22,100 nucleotides of DNA from the IMG/VR virus record IMGVR_UViG_3300027870_000019, positions 1 through 22,100 of that record; one strand, 5' to 3'. Positions 7,435-15,875 of the stretch are shown here, piece after piece (positions within the stretch are counted from its first letter, which is position 1; every line of letters starts with the position of its first letter). Origin of the DNA: a virus. The notes beneath the pieces were generated by a model, which saw nothing but the letters and a program-made list of their open reading frames with translations, was not told the origin of the DNA and made no database searches. A program made the position numbers and the translations under genes.

Positions 7435-8231
7435 CGGTCTAGGTTCCTCGTGACAAAATCCGCCGCCAGCCCGCTACGCATTTCCGCTAGCGTCCATTGC
7501 CCGTATGCCAACCGGGCGCACAATGTTCGCCTGGCCGCCATGGATGGCAGCCTTGGGCCGGACAGCGTACCCCAGCACGCCCGGTCGGGCATGGTCGCCA
7601 TCGCGGGCACGCCGGCCAGGATCGCATCCAATCCCGCCGTGCTGCACAAGGTATAGACCACGCTGGAATCGGCCAGCACCGCGTCTAGAGGCCCGTCCGC
7701 GCGTTCGGCATCCACCGCCAAGCTGGGACTGTCCGGATGCGCCCTGAAGCGCGCACCGTGCGCGTCACACAGCCATTGCGCCCAATTGGCCATTTCAACC
7801 GCGCCCAGCCCGTGCGACGGGTCGCCGATATGCTGTCCAAGCACCAGCGGAACATTGCCCTTCCCCTTCGGCTTGACCGCGATCCCCAGCGAGTCGAACC
7901 GATCCGAAGGGCACTCGAAGCTGGGCGGACGATTCAACCCGCCGACGCCTACCTGCCAATGCCCTGTTTCCCACGTCGCCATCCCGCTTGTCCGTGCGAG
8001 GTAGCCGTAATCCATGACGATGACCGGAACGCCGATCCTTTCGTAATCCTCAAGGATGACGCGGCCCTTGCCGCGCATCCCCGTGATGACCACCGCCCCG
8101 AACGATTCCGTTTGTCCGGGGCAGTGATCCGATGCCGAACGCCTTACCGCACGATGACCGCACGCCTCAAGGCCGGCAGAAAACGCGCCGGCCTCAAGGT
8201 TGTAATCGCCCGCATAGACGCCGACCTTCAT
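7425..8231 (-). CDS. GT-B glycosyltransferase-like protein in the head module, 268 aa
   Basis: The ATG at 8231 lies five bases after the capsid stop; the longer ORF to 8696 only shadows the capsid gene. The N-terminal half starts with a strand-loop MKVGVYAGDYNLEAGAFSAG, and residues 66-75 (IGVPVIVMDY) look like the end of a Rossmann-like domain. The C-terminal half has RFRAHPDSPS (161-170) and VVYTLCSTAGLDAILAGVPA (191-210). These resemble the HP and S-T-x-G-L-x-A-xxxG-x-P motifs of capsule or polysaccharide GT-B transferases (KpsC-like and related). No donor or acceptor can be read. A modifier of the phage's own capsid or host surface sugars is possible. It overlaps the next gene by 10 bases. 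Confidence 0.68.
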   Translation of the reverse strand: MKVGVYAGDYNLEAGAFSAGLEACGHRAVRRSASDHCPGQTESFGAVVITGMRGKGRVILEDYERIGVPVIVMDYGYLARTSGMATWETGHWQVGVGGLNRPPSFECPSDRFDSLGIAVKPKGKGNVPLVLGQHIGDPSHGLGAVEMANWAQWLCDAHGARFRAHPDSPSLAVDAERADGPLDAVLADSSVVYTLCSTAGLDAILAGVPAMATMPDRACWGTLSGPRLPSMAARRTLCARLAYGQWTLAEMRSGLAADFVTRNLDRWH

Positions 8232-8236
8232 CCTTC

Positions 8237-9226
8237 TTAGCTCGACACCACCAGGATGCCGGCGTAGTCCTTGTAGGACGAAGCCGCAGCATCCCAATTG
8301 GTGCCCGTGCCAACGGCCGCATCCAGCGGGTTCGCGCCGCCGCTGCCGGTATCCCACTTGAAGCCCTTGACGCCGAGGTTGTAGGCCGATTCGCCCTGCA
8401 AGCGGACGATCAGGTTTTCCAACCCCGTGACGATCTGGGCTTCCATCGTGGACTGCTCGGAGTCCTCCACGACGATGGCATTCGGCACAAGACCGAGGGT
8501 GTGATACTTCGTCACCGCAGCGGTGCCGGTGCCCGTGGTCACGACCAGCGCATCGGAGTCGGTCACGATGACCGGACGGTTCAGGGTCAGCGGGTTCGCA
8601 CCCTGCACCGCAGCGCCGGCCACGATATCGCCATTGGCCGAGGTGCCGATCTGGTGCTTCATCAGGTCGAAATAGACCTTCGAGTGCATGACCCACGCGC
8701 CGATGTTGTTCGCCGCGTCGCCGAACTTGGCGAGGCCGGACACCAGGTCAACCGTGGTGATCGTCGAAGCCGCGTCGAACTGCGTGGTGTTGGCCGTGTC
8801 CAGCGCAGCGCGGCAAGCGCGCAGGCCGGTATTCAGCATTTCCACTTCCATCGCCTTGGCGATCTGCGTGCCGATCAGGAAGGACAGCGCATCCTCGCCG
8901 GCCTCCATCTGCACCTTGCGGAATGAATCCAACGTCTGGCCGACCGGGCCGATCTTGCGGTTCAGCTTGACCGAGATGATCTCGTCCATCGCAACGGCGA
9001 GGTCGGTGGCGGTCGAAACCGAAGTGGTGTCGCGGCGAGTCACCAGCGAGGAAATCGTCTTGATGAACGATTCCTTCGCGTAATCGCCTCGACGCGATAC
9101 GGTGCCGAGGCGAATCGCGCCGCCAGCAGCGTTGAAGAAGGCCGAAGCCTGCGTAAGACGCTCGACGATGCCGCCGCGCATCTCGTCCTGGTAAATCTTG
9201 AAATCCGAAGCCTTGCCGGTTGCCAT
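8237..9226 (-). CDS. Major capsid protein, 329 aa
   Basis: The ATG at 9226 has an AGAGGA ribosome site nine bases upstream, fitting a highly expressed gene. The protein contains FKIYQDEMRGGIVERLTQAS near the N-terminus, GDYAKESFIKTISSLVTRRD, then the helix VGQTLDSFRKVQMEAGEDAL with GTQIAKAMEVEMLNTGLRA. A domain with IGAWVMHSKVYFDLMKHQI and LNRPVIVTDSDALV follows. This layout matches major capsid proteins following a scaffold gene; an HK97-like fold is expected from the family, not shown. The C-terminus is Gly/Ala/Asn-rich, ending KDYAGILVVSS. Confidence 0.88.
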   Translation of the reverse strand: MATGKASDFKIYQDEMRGGIVERLTQASAFFNAAGGAIRLGTVSRRGDYAKESFIKTISSLVTRRDTTSVSTATDLAVAMDEIISVKLNRKIGPVGQTLDSFRKVQMEAGEDALSFLIGTQIAKAMEVEMLNTGLRACRAALDTANTTQFDAASTITTVDLVSGLAKFGDAANNIGAWVMHSKVYFDLMKHQIGTSANGDIVAGAAVQGANPLTLNRPVIVTDSDALVVTTGTGTAAVTKYHTLGLVPNAIVVEDSEQSTMEAQIVTGLENLIVRLQGESAYNLGVKGFKWDTGSGGANPLDAAVGTGTNWDAAASSYKDYAGILVVSS

Positions 9227-9248
9227 TTCTATGTGTCCTCTGGGTTAG

Positions 9249-9917
9249 TTAGGCGGATGCCAATTTCTTGTTCCACGCTTCAAGTCCGTTTTCGCGGATA
9301 TACAGGGCTTTCTCCCCGTCACTCCACTCGCTGACTTTCTTCGCGCTCGCGGCACCGCCGCCCTTGCCCCCGGAAGCCCCGCCGCCGGTTGCCATGCTTG
9401 CGACGATCAACGGTGCGAACCGCGCGTCGCCTGCAATTTCCTTTGCCAAGTCATCCACCGATGCGGCGGACGGCTTGCCATCCGCGCCGAGGACGCGCAC
9501 GACGGGCTTGCCGTCCTGCGTTTCCAGCGCGAGCCGATTCTTGATGTGCGGCAACAGCACATCGGCGCTGCCGGGAATCGCCAGCTTCGCGGACAATTCG
9601 GTTGCCGTGCTGTTCACCGTCAGGTCGCGCACGACGTTGCCAAGCCCGTCACGTTCGGCGATCAATTCCGCCTCTCGCTTCGCCAGCTTGTCCTGCCACG
9701 ACTTTTCCAGCGCGGCCACGTCGCCACTCTTGCGCGCCGCTTCCTCAAGCGCGACCTTCGCCGCTTCCGCTTCCTCGCGGGCCTTCCGCTGCGCGTCCTT
9801 TTTCTCAGTCAGCAATTCGTCATTCTTGGCCTTCAGCGCGTCAATGCCCTTCATGGCTTCCGCCAATTGCGCACTCAGCGCCTCGACCTGCTGTTCGGGG
9901 GTCTTTTCGTCACTCAT
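9249..9917 (-). CDS. Scaffold-like coiled-coil head protein, 222 aa
   Basis: I use the ATG at 9917, with AGAGGG upstream; a longer ORF to 10148 overlaps the minor head gene and reads as low-complexity shadow. The N-terminal half (residues 8-92) is an unbroken charged helix with coiled-coil pattern (VEALSAQLAEAMKGIDALKA, then KKDAQRKAREEAEAAKVALE). Residues 94-170 are a globular part (LTVNSTATELSAKLAIPGSA), then a Gly linker (178-190) and a short C-terminal helix (GEKALYIRENGLEAWNKKLA). Its place directly before the capsid gene and its make-up fit a phage scaffolding protein that directs capsid assembly and then leaves. Confidence 0.85.
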   Translation of the reverse strand: MSDEKTPEQQVEALSAQLAEAMKGIDALKAKNDELLTEKKDAQRKAREEAEAAKVALEEAARKSGDVAALEKSWQDKLAKREAELIAERDGLGNVVRDLTVNSTATELSAKLAIPGSADVLLPHIKNRLALETQDGKPVVRVLGADGKPSAASVDDLAKEIAGDARFAPLIVASMATGGGASGGKGGGAASAKKVSEWSDGEKALYIRENGLEAWNKKLASA

Positions 9918-9958
9918 CGGTTGCCCTCTGGGCTGTTTGCGCCACTGGCGCGATACGG

Positions 9959-11011
9959 TCAAATCCCCGCGCGATTGAACGCGAGGGGTTCTAGCTTTTT
10001 CATCTCTGCCAGCGTCAGCGGCTGGAAATTGCGATCCAGTTGCAACGCGGCGAAGCGTTCGGCGCTCAATCCACCATCGCGGAACAGCTTCGCGCGCACC
10101 GGCCCAAGCGCCTCGTCCTGAAAGGATGCGGGCTGCGACTTCAGCCACTGGAAATAGGTCAACGTGGCGGGAACCGGGCCATCTTTCGACGACCGCATCT
10201 CCCCTTTTGTCAGGAACGCGAACTCATCCGCCAGCACCGGCACGCGGGCGCTACGGCAATTGATATGGATCGGCGGACGCGGCCCCTTGTCCAGATCGAA
10301 CACGCGGCCATCCAGCGCCATGCACTGATCCGACGTGCGGCTATCCAGCACCGAACTCCACTGCTCGCCCTTCACGATGTCCGCGTTGGCCTTGTATGTC
10401 TCCAGCCGTGCGGTATCGCCTACATGCTGGACAGCCGTTCGGACAATCGACTCTGCGTGCCGCTTCGTAATCGCCAGCGCGCCGTCTGTGTAGTTCATCG
10501 CCTTTGTGCCACGTACTGCCGTCACGATCTGCGCCGTAGTCTGCCCCTGGGCAACACCAACACGAACCGCGCCCACCAATGCCTCACGGTCAGATGCCGC
10601 CCAAGCGTCCACAAACGCTAGCAGGCGCTTACCGTTCGCGCCCTTCGCCTGTAGCGGCGCAGCGAACGCGGCAGCCTGTAGCTGGCCTGCCGTTGGCACG
10701 TTGGGCCTAAACCCTGCCTCCGCTAGCGCCTTGCCCGCAAACTCGCCCTCATAGCCTGCCAAATCCGCCAAGTCGGCCTGCAACTGGCCCCTGTACCGCA
10801 GCAGGATCGCCGTAATAATCGCGTCAATCTCGGCAAGCATCCGTTCTGCTCGTGCGCGCTCAACTGCGCCGACGCCTTCGCGGGTCAACACCTCGCGCAG
10901 CCTGCGGTCGATATCCCGAAGGAACGCATCGAACTTGCGAACCTCGCCCGACTTCAGGCGCTCAAGAAAGACCGCGTGGCGGGTTGATGACTCAGCAAGA
11001 CTAGGCATCAT
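9959..11011 (-). CDS. Minor head / head morphogenesis protein (SPP1 gp7 / Mu F-type), 350 aa
   Basis: The protein starts at tandem ATGs (11011 and 11008), the first overlapping the previous stop. After a long helical N-terminus it has the family core ITKRHAESIVRTAVQHVGDTA (181-201), WSSVLDSRTSDQCMALDGRV (218-237) and GPRPPIHINCRSARVPV (243-259). The DxRT-x3-C, DGRVF and PP-H-NCRS motifs are the recognised signature of the Mu F / SPP1 gp7 minor head domain. Relatives sit inside the procapsid near the portal and influence DNA release. The C-terminus (PASFQDEALGPVRAKLF and following) is also usual for the family. Confidence 0.92.
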   Translation of the reverse strand: MMPSLAESSTRHAVFLERLKSGEVRKFDAFLRDIDRRLREVLTREGVGAVERARAERMLAEIDAIITAILLRYRGQLQADLADLAGYEGEFAGKALAEAGFRPNVPTAGQLQAAAFAAPLQAKGANGKRLLAFVDAWAASDREALVGAVRVGVAQGQTTAQIVTAVRGTKAMNYTDGALAITKRHAESIVRTAVQHVGDTARLETYKANADIVKGEQWSSVLDSRTSDQCMALDGRVFDLDKGPRPPIHINCRSARVPVLADEFAFLTKGEMRSSKDGPVPATLTYFQWLKSQPASFQDEALGPVRAKLFRDGGLSAERFAALQLDRNFQPLTLAEMKKLEPLAFNRAGI

Positions 11012-11550
11012 GCGGCCAGAAGGTGAAGGATTGCAGCCAATTCATCATCAGCCAGCTCCAGTCGCGCAGGCTTGGCTGCGCTTGGAACCTCGCGCAGTGC
11101 AACCGACAGTCGCGGGTAGCACATCCCCGATGATGTCCATGCTGCACGCACCTCTACAGCGGTCGCAGCAGCCAGCGTGGGGCGCATGACTGCCAATCTG
11201 GCGGGCGCAGGCATAACCCCCATGCTGACCGATGCAGATAGCACTCCAGACGCGCCGCTGCGCCCTGTAGCGATTACGGACAACTCAACCGCTCTAGCTA
11301 TTGATAGCCGCCCAAAAAGCAGTCCACTAGCGCCAATCCGCGCTGACATGGATCGCGGCACATAAGGGCGAATTATTGGCGCGGCGTGCCAAACCGCCCC
11401 GCCGCCTGCTGCCTCCGCCACCTTGTCGCCGCCAGAAAGGTCGGCCCGCAACATGCCACCAGCCACAACCACGCCAGCCATGTTGGTGATGCCGCCTGAA
11501 TTACCCTCCCCTAGCCAGTCGCCTACCCATTCACCGCCCCACGCCCGCAT
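11008..11550 (-). CDS. Hypothetical structural-module protein, 180 aa
   Basis: The ATG at 11550 follows the previous stop closely, and the frame ends at TGA 11008, overlapping the start of the minor head gene. The N-terminus is Trp/Gly-rich (MRAWGGEWVGDWLGEGNSGG). The long middle is low-complexity Ala/Ser/Val (ASGLLFGRLSIARAVELSVI and similar), and the C-terminus is helical and acidic (ARLELADDELAAILHLLAA). Repeating hydrophobic and small-residue strands suggest a beta-rich or fibrous fold. I do not recognise a family; position suggests a virion component of the same inserted cassette. Confidence 0.62.
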   Translation of the reverse strand: MRAWGGEWVGDWLGEGNSGGITNMAGVVVAGGMLRADLSGGDKVAEAAGGGAVWHAAPIIRPYVPRSMSARIGASGLLFGRLSIARAVELSVIATGRSGASGVLSASVSMGVMPAPARLAVMRPTLAAATAVEVRAAWTSSGMCYPRLSVALREVPSAAKPARLELADDELAAILHLLAA

Positions 11551-11553
11551 GGC

Positions 11554-12030
11554 TCAGTCTCCGTCTAGCGTGGTTATCGTGCGCGCCCCGCCCGTGATTG
11601 TTCCGGCCAATCGGTCTTTTGTCCCGTCCTGGGACTTAAACGCAGGGCTTGTATCCAGACCCGTAGCGTTGCCGCCCACATAGGCCAGCAGCAACCGCAT
11701 AACCTGCTTCAATGTGAGTGCACCCTCAACGCGTGCCTCCAATACAGCGCCCGTCACGTCATCCTGAGTTAGCAACCCAATCCGAATGGTGGATAGCAGC
11801 CGCGCCCTAGCCTTTGGAAGCGCGCCCACCACAAGCCCTGCCGACTGAATGATCGCCGGACTGTTGCGCAGGCGCGTTGCCTTCGCCTTCACTGTTGCGC
11901 CAACACCGGGAATGAACTCCCCAAGTTTCGCCGTGGCTTGAATATCAGCCATCACAGCCGGCGCTGAAGGAACTAGCGCGGCCACGGCAGCCGGCCCGTA
12001 ATAGGTCAGCGTGGTGTACGGCAGCAGCAT
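11554..12030 (-). CDS. Putative structural protein with appendage-type C-terminal domain, 158 aa
   Basis: The ATG at 12030 overlaps the preceding stop. The first 80 residues (YGPAAVAALVPSAPAVMADI, then ATVKAKATRLRNSP) are unfamiliar. The second half contains TQDDVTGAVLEARVEGALTL, then QVMRLLLAYVGGNATG, then KSQDGTKDRLAGTITGGART. This helix followed by the TKDRLxxTI strand motif recurs at the ends of many phage appendage and neck proteins. It probably mediates assembly into a larger fibre or collar. Exact role and attachment point are not known. Confidence 0.65.
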   Translation of the reverse strand: MLLPYTTLTYYGPAAVAALVPSAPAVMADIQATAKLGEFIPGVGATVKAKATRLRNSPAIIQSAGLVVGALPKARARLLSTIRIGLLTQDDVTGAVLEARVEGALTLKQVMRLLLAYVGGNATGLDTSPAFKSQDGTKDRLAGTITGGARTITTLDGD

Positions 12031-12653
12031 TAGGTCAGGTCGTCAACGGTGAAAACAAACATATAGGCGAAGCTGCCGATGGTCGTTGATGTAATGTTCT
12101 TCACCGTCACGCCTTCACCTTCTCGCAATCGGACTTCCTGAACCTCCGAGCCTTCCGGGAGCCAGTTGATACCCGCCTGCAACTGCACGGACGGAAACGC
12201 CTGCGTCGCGCCAACTTCATCGTTAGCGAACGTCAGCGGGAACAACAAGGAAACATCCGTGAGCGTCGCGCCAGTCTTGGCGGTAACACCAGCAGGCAAG
12301 GCAGGGTTCGTGCTGTCGCATGGTGTCGGCGTGATCGCCGTACCGCCTGTGTGCACAGCGCTAAACCGCTTGAAGTCCTGGCGCACCGCAACGCCTGTAA
12401 CCGCTGACAGTTGCAGGTTGATAAGGTACAGCTTCTTGATGACCACCATCACGCCAGAGCCAGCCGCGTTGTACAGTGAAATCATCTGCTTGTTTGCAGC
12501 GAATGCCACCGCGTCGGCCAGCGCGTAATACGTGGGCAACGCGCCTTGGAACACCCCTTGCTCATGCACCGTATTTGCGCCAATAACCCGCGTGCGGGTG
12601 CGCATCTTGTTGCCACTAGAGTTCGGCGGTACTTGGGTAAATGATTCAGGCAT
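12030..12653 (-). CDS. Putative structural (head/neck decoration) protein, 207 aa
   Basis: The ATG at 12653 follows the previous stop by three bases, with AGAGGA seven bases upstream. The protein has an alternating hydrophobic pattern typical of beta-sheet virion proteins: VMVVIKKLYLINLQLSAVTG (residues about 68-87), ATLTDVSLLFPLTFANDEVG (129-148), and a C-terminal strand set ending FAYMFVFTVDDLT. There is no signal peptide or transmembrane helix. I recognise it only as the kind of hypothetical protein that accompanies the neighbouring appendage-like genes. The stop TAA overlaps the next ATG (TAATG). Confidence 0.68.
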   Translation of the reverse strand: MPESFTQVPPNSSGNKMRTRTRVIGANTVHEQGVFQGALPTYYALADAVAFAANKQMISLYNAAGSGVMVVIKKLYLINLQLSAVTGVAVRQDFKRFSAVHTGGTAITPTPCDSTNPALPAGVTAKTGATLTDVSLLFPLTFANDEVGATQAFPSVQLQAGINWLPEGSEVQEVRLREGEGVTVKNITSTTIGSFAYMFVFTVDDLT

Positions 12654-12656
12654 GGA

Positions 12657-13091
12657 TCAATCCTCTGCCATAATCAGGGTTCCAGCCGGGAAGCGCGGAG
12701 TAATCAGGTTTGATACCGCAACTGACGCAGTGAGTGCGCCCGAATAAAGTATTTGGTCGGTCGCCACAACGCTAATTGACGCGTGGGTGATGGTGTCGCT
12801 TCCACCCGTGCATTCAGGGAACGTAATCTCTGCGGCATTCTTGAATGCGTTGCCAGAGGCATTTGGCGCGAATGGGTCGATTCCATCGCAAATCGTCCAG
12901 CCCGTATTGTCTCGGGCTACAGCCACCGCCACATAACCTGTGTACGTTGGCGAGTTAGATGTGGAGGTTCCCGCCTCGCCCGGATCAGACGTGTGCAGGT
13001 TCACCTGTAGGTTTGACCCATATGACGGCATGGCCGTGGCTTGCGCGAGGAACTTAACAAAATCATTTTCCGTGGCGTTGCTCTTGCTCAT
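12657..13091 (-). CDS. Structural/appendage-like protein, 144 aa (tail-fibre-family pattern)
   Basis: The ATG at 13091 has AGAGGA six bases upstream. The sequence has LQVNLHTSDPGEAGTSTSNS, TYTGYVAVAVARDNTGWTI, and PECTGGSDTITHASI followed by ILYSGALTASVAVSNLITP. This beta-rich pattern is often annotated in phages as a tail fibre or minor structural protein. Here it sits directly after the portal, inside the head module, so a head or neck decoration is as likely as a tail part. The codon choice looks less GC-biased than the portal before it (one hand-counted 60-base line, 12721-12780, is 31 G+C). Confidence 0.7.
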   Translation of the reverse strand: MSKSNATENDFVKFLAQATAMPSYGSNLQVNLHTSDPGEAGTSTSNSPTYTGYVAVAVARDNTGWTICDGIDPFAPNASGNAFKNAAEITFPECTGGSDTITHASISVVATDQILYSGALTASVAVSNLITPRFPAGTLIMAED

Positions 13092-13092
13092 A

Positions 13093-14607
13093 TCATTCCT
13101 CTTGCGCGATCAGGTCGCCGTTCGCATCACGCTTGATGCGGGTAGTTTTCTTGGTTGCTGCTGACTCGTTGGGGGGCAGCGTATCTAACGCTAATGCCGG
13201 GGCCTGCGCCTCGACCTCGCCACGAATGTCCTCGTCCGTCTTGTCAGCAGCGATCAAGCCAATGCTGCGGCAGTACGTCCAGAAGTCCGCCTCGGGCAGC
13301 TTGCCGGCCTGCACCGCTGCCAGCGCCTGCGCCATCTGCTGCGCGTCGAACTGGATGCCGGCGAACTCCGTGCCGATGCTGAAATCGACCTCGCCCGCAA
13401 CCGCCATGAACTCGGCCACCCATGCCAGCGCCTTGCGGTAGGCATCCGATACGTTGTCGCAGACCAGCGACAACACCGAATGACTCGTGCGTTCCTCGCC
13501 GCCAGCCTGCGTCGCGGTTTTCGATGCCTCGCCCTGCGTCACAAGGCGCGCACCCAGCGCGGCCATCGTGTCCAGCTTGGCCTTCATTTCCTCGGACAGC
13601 GCGGATACCGGCTCAGATTGCAGGATCTTCACGTCGCCGCCTTGCGGGGCGCAGCCGATGGCACGCGATCCGACGTAGATGCCGGCCTTTTGCATCGCCG
13701 CCAGCCACTGCTCATCCGCGCCGGTAATCCATACCTGCGGTTGCGCGGCGAAATGCAACGCTTCCTCGTGGTCTGCGCTATTGCGGAAATGCGCGATGTT
13801 CAGGTCGGCCAGGTCATACAGCGGCGCTTGGTCTGGCGTGCTGTCGTTGTTCGTGGCACCGATGAAGGTAAATGGAATCACCTTCCACGGCTGGCCCGCG
13901 CCATTAAGGGGCGCGTATTCCTCCACAATCGACCACGAACCGCCGCTATCCGCCTCGTAAATCTGGACGACGTACCGCTCGGCTGCCGTTTCGTCCTCCG
14001 TGGACAGGCGGCCAAGCGACAACACGCGGTAACGATTGACTTCAATGCGCTCGAACCCGTCCCAATCCTCGCGGACTTCCTTCAGCTTCACCATGCCGAT
14101 CAGGTTCAGCGCGCCGCGCTTCACCATGCGCCAGCTATCAATCGCCTCGGCCGCGTAGAACGCCACCGTGGCACGAAGCTCGCCGGCTTCCTGCTGTGCG
14201 CGGGACGCAGGCTTGGTGGCCTTGGGGTAATCGACCAGCAGCCCTGCGCGCCCCGTCTGCATCAGGTCATTGACGGTGAACTGCGCTTGGTTCACCAGCC
14301 CGACGCCGGAACCGTCCGCGTCCCCCTCCAGGTATTCCAGCCCGACCGGCAGCGTGATTTCCGGCCACTTGGCGAAGGCGATGCCCGACAAGGCGGCAAG
14401 GGTGCGGCCGGTCGCGTTCACATACACCGCGCCGTTCAGCCGATCCTTGTTGCGTTGCCTGTTTTCATCCGATGTATCGTGGCAGTTGACTTCCGGCAGG
14501 TAGCCGCCGCACTTCACCGCCTCGCTGCCCTTCACGGCATCGCGCACCAGCTTCCACGAAACGAGCTTCGCGTCGTATTCCGGACGGGTCGCGGTTACGT
14601 CTGCCAT
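13093..14607 (-). CDS. Portal protein (DUF4055 family), 504 aa
   Basis: The ATG at 14607 overlaps the terminase stop. The protein begins MADVTATRPEYDAKLVSWKL and contains RLNGAVYVNATGRTLAALSG, LMQTGRAGLLVDYP, and the middle segment YDLADLNIAHFRNSADHEEA. The helical region EEMKAKLDTMAALGARLVT precedes a long helical domain. These are the hallmarks of DUF4055 phage proteins, which occupy the portal position after terminase. It forms the dodecameric vertex ring through which DNA enters the capsid. The C-terminus is a charged tail (RIKRDANGDLIAQEE). The next gene lies after an AGAGGA ribosome site. Confidence 0.9.
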   Translation of the reverse strand: MADVTATRPEYDAKLVSWKLVRDAVKGSEAVKCGGYLPEVNCHDTSDENRQRNKDRLNGAVYVNATGRTLAALSGIAFAKWPEITLPVGLEYLEGDADGSGVGLVNQAQFTVNDLMQTGRAGLLVDYPKATKPASRAQQEAGELRATVAFYAAEAIDSWRMVKRGALNLIGMVKLKEVREDWDGFERIEVNRYRVLSLGRLSTEDETAAERYVVQIYEADSGGSWSIVEEYAPLNGAGQPWKVIPFTFIGATNNDSTPDQAPLYDLADLNIAHFRNSADHEEALHFAAQPQVWITGADEQWLAAMQKAGIYVGSRAIGCAPQGGDVKILQSEPVSALSEEMKAKLDTMAALGARLVTQGEASKTATQAGGEERTSHSVLSLVCDNVSDAYRKALAWVAEFMAVAGEVDFSIGTEFAGIQFDAQQMAQALAAVQAGKLPEADFWTYCRSIGLIAADKTDEDIRGEVEAQAPALALDTLPPNESAATKKTTRIKRDANGDLIAQEE

Positions 14608-15875
14608 TAGCCTGCAAACCTCATGTTGAGAGAGGCCACCGGCCTAATGACGGGGAAGTCGCGGTGAATGAAGTAGCCGCCCGCATCCGGGTGGTGGTCA
14701 TTCCCGCTCGATTTGTCAGGCTCGCCGTTGTCCGCCCATACCTGCTGTTCGAGACAGTCGGCATAGGTCGGGCAGGTATCGGCATTCACCCTGTAGCGGC
14801 GCTCGCCCTTCGCGTTGCAGAACATCGCGTTCATGGCGTTGATTCGGTCTTTCACCGGCGGATTCGCCTCCGGTGCTGAAACGATGAACTGTGCCGCCTT
14901 CAATAGCTGGATATCGGTCGTGGACGCATTGACCGACTTCCGGTTTGCGCCAGAGGCGTCGGGATAGACCCGAATCTGTCGATCCCCAAGCCGTTCCTTG
15001 AGAATCCGAATCATGTCCGGCGTGTCGTAAGCGTTCACCACTTCGGCCACCGCACGCGGCAGGCCATCGCGCTTCACATGGATCACCGCCGCCATCTTGC
15101 CGACGTTGAAATCCATCCCCACGAACACCGGCTCGCCTTCGCGCATCACGTCGTCGCAGGCGTTCGCCGTGCGGTCATAGGCGTGATAGACCGTGCCGCT
15201 CGTAAGGTTCACGAACTGCCCGTTCAGGTACGCGCTAATCAGTTGCGGCGGATAGCTGGCCCGTAGGTTGTCGATATAGTCATCCGGCAGGTTCGCTTCA
15301 TTGTCGAACGTGCTGGCCTGCACCATGCCGTACAGCTTGGACAGTTCGGGCTTGTCCCGAAGCGCCTTGACGAACGTGCGCCAAGTGAATCGGAAGCCTT
15401 CCGGCGTCGTCGCAATGTCCGCGCCGTTCTGCCCGTCGAACTTCAGGCGGTTGCGGGCGATGATCTTGCGCCATGCCTGCTCGGCCTTCCGCTCGGGCAT
15501 CGTGTCGATCTCGTCAACCGACGCCCGCGCAATCTTGAACCCGACGATGGACGCCGGCTTTTCCATGCTGCGGCAAATCGTCGTGCCGCGATATTGCCGG
15601 CCCGAGTAGAACGAAACCTCCTTGTTAACCTCGGCGATCTTGACCCGCAGCCCCCAATCGAACGCGACTTCCTCAATCGTCGGAAAGTAGATATCCCGAA
15701 TCTGTGAATAGGTCGGCGCGAAGTAACCGCGATTAGCCCTCGGGTGCTGCCAGTAATGCGCACAGTCCGCCGCGCAAATCGCCCAGGTCTTGCCCGTGCC
15801 GAACCCTGCGACTAGCGCACGGTAGGCATGGGGCAATGCGAGGAAATCGGCCTGCGGATCATTCAGCGTCGGCAC
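14607..15875 (-). CDS. terL: Terminase large subunit, 422 aa
   Basis: This is the packaging ATPase-nuclease. Walker A is GFGTGKT (24-30), preceded by RALVAG. Walker B is VDEID (120-124), with TTPEGF (156-161) as a likely coupling motif. The nuclease domain shows FVGMDFNVGK (D255), RVYPDASG (D306) and GNDHHPDAGGYF (D397 region), the RNase H-like acidic triad. The start is GTG at 15875, overlapping terS by 17 bases; the upstream ribosome site is weak, which suggests translational coupling. Length is at the compact end of the family. The stop TAA overlaps the portal ATG (TAATG). Confidence 0.95.
   Translation of the reverse strand: MPTLNDPQADFLALPHAYRALVAGFGTGKTWAICAADCAHYWQHPRANRGYFAPTYSQIRDIYFPTIEEVAFDWGLRVKIAEVNKEVSFYSGRQYRGTTICRSMEKPASIVGFKIARASVDEIDTMPERKAEQAWRKIIARNRLKFDGQNGADIATTPEGFRFTWRTFVKALRDKPELSKLYGMVQASTFDNEANLPDDYIDNLRASYPPQLISAYLNGQFVNLTSGTVYHAYDRTANACDDVMREGEPVFVGMDFNVGKMAAVIHVKRDGLPRAVAEVVNAYDTPDMIRILKERLGDRQIRVYPDASGANRKSVNASTTDIQLLKAAQFIVSAPEANPPVKDRINAMNAMFCNAKGERRYRVNADTCPTYADCLEQQVWADNGEPDKSSGNDHHPDAGGYFIHRDFPVIRPVASLNMRFAG

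Noticed and set aside
9249-10148. Longer version of the scaffold gene starting at 10148
   Set aside because: The added 77 residues are a shadow of the minor head gene. The ATG at 9917 has a proper ribosome site and yields a normal coiled-coil start.
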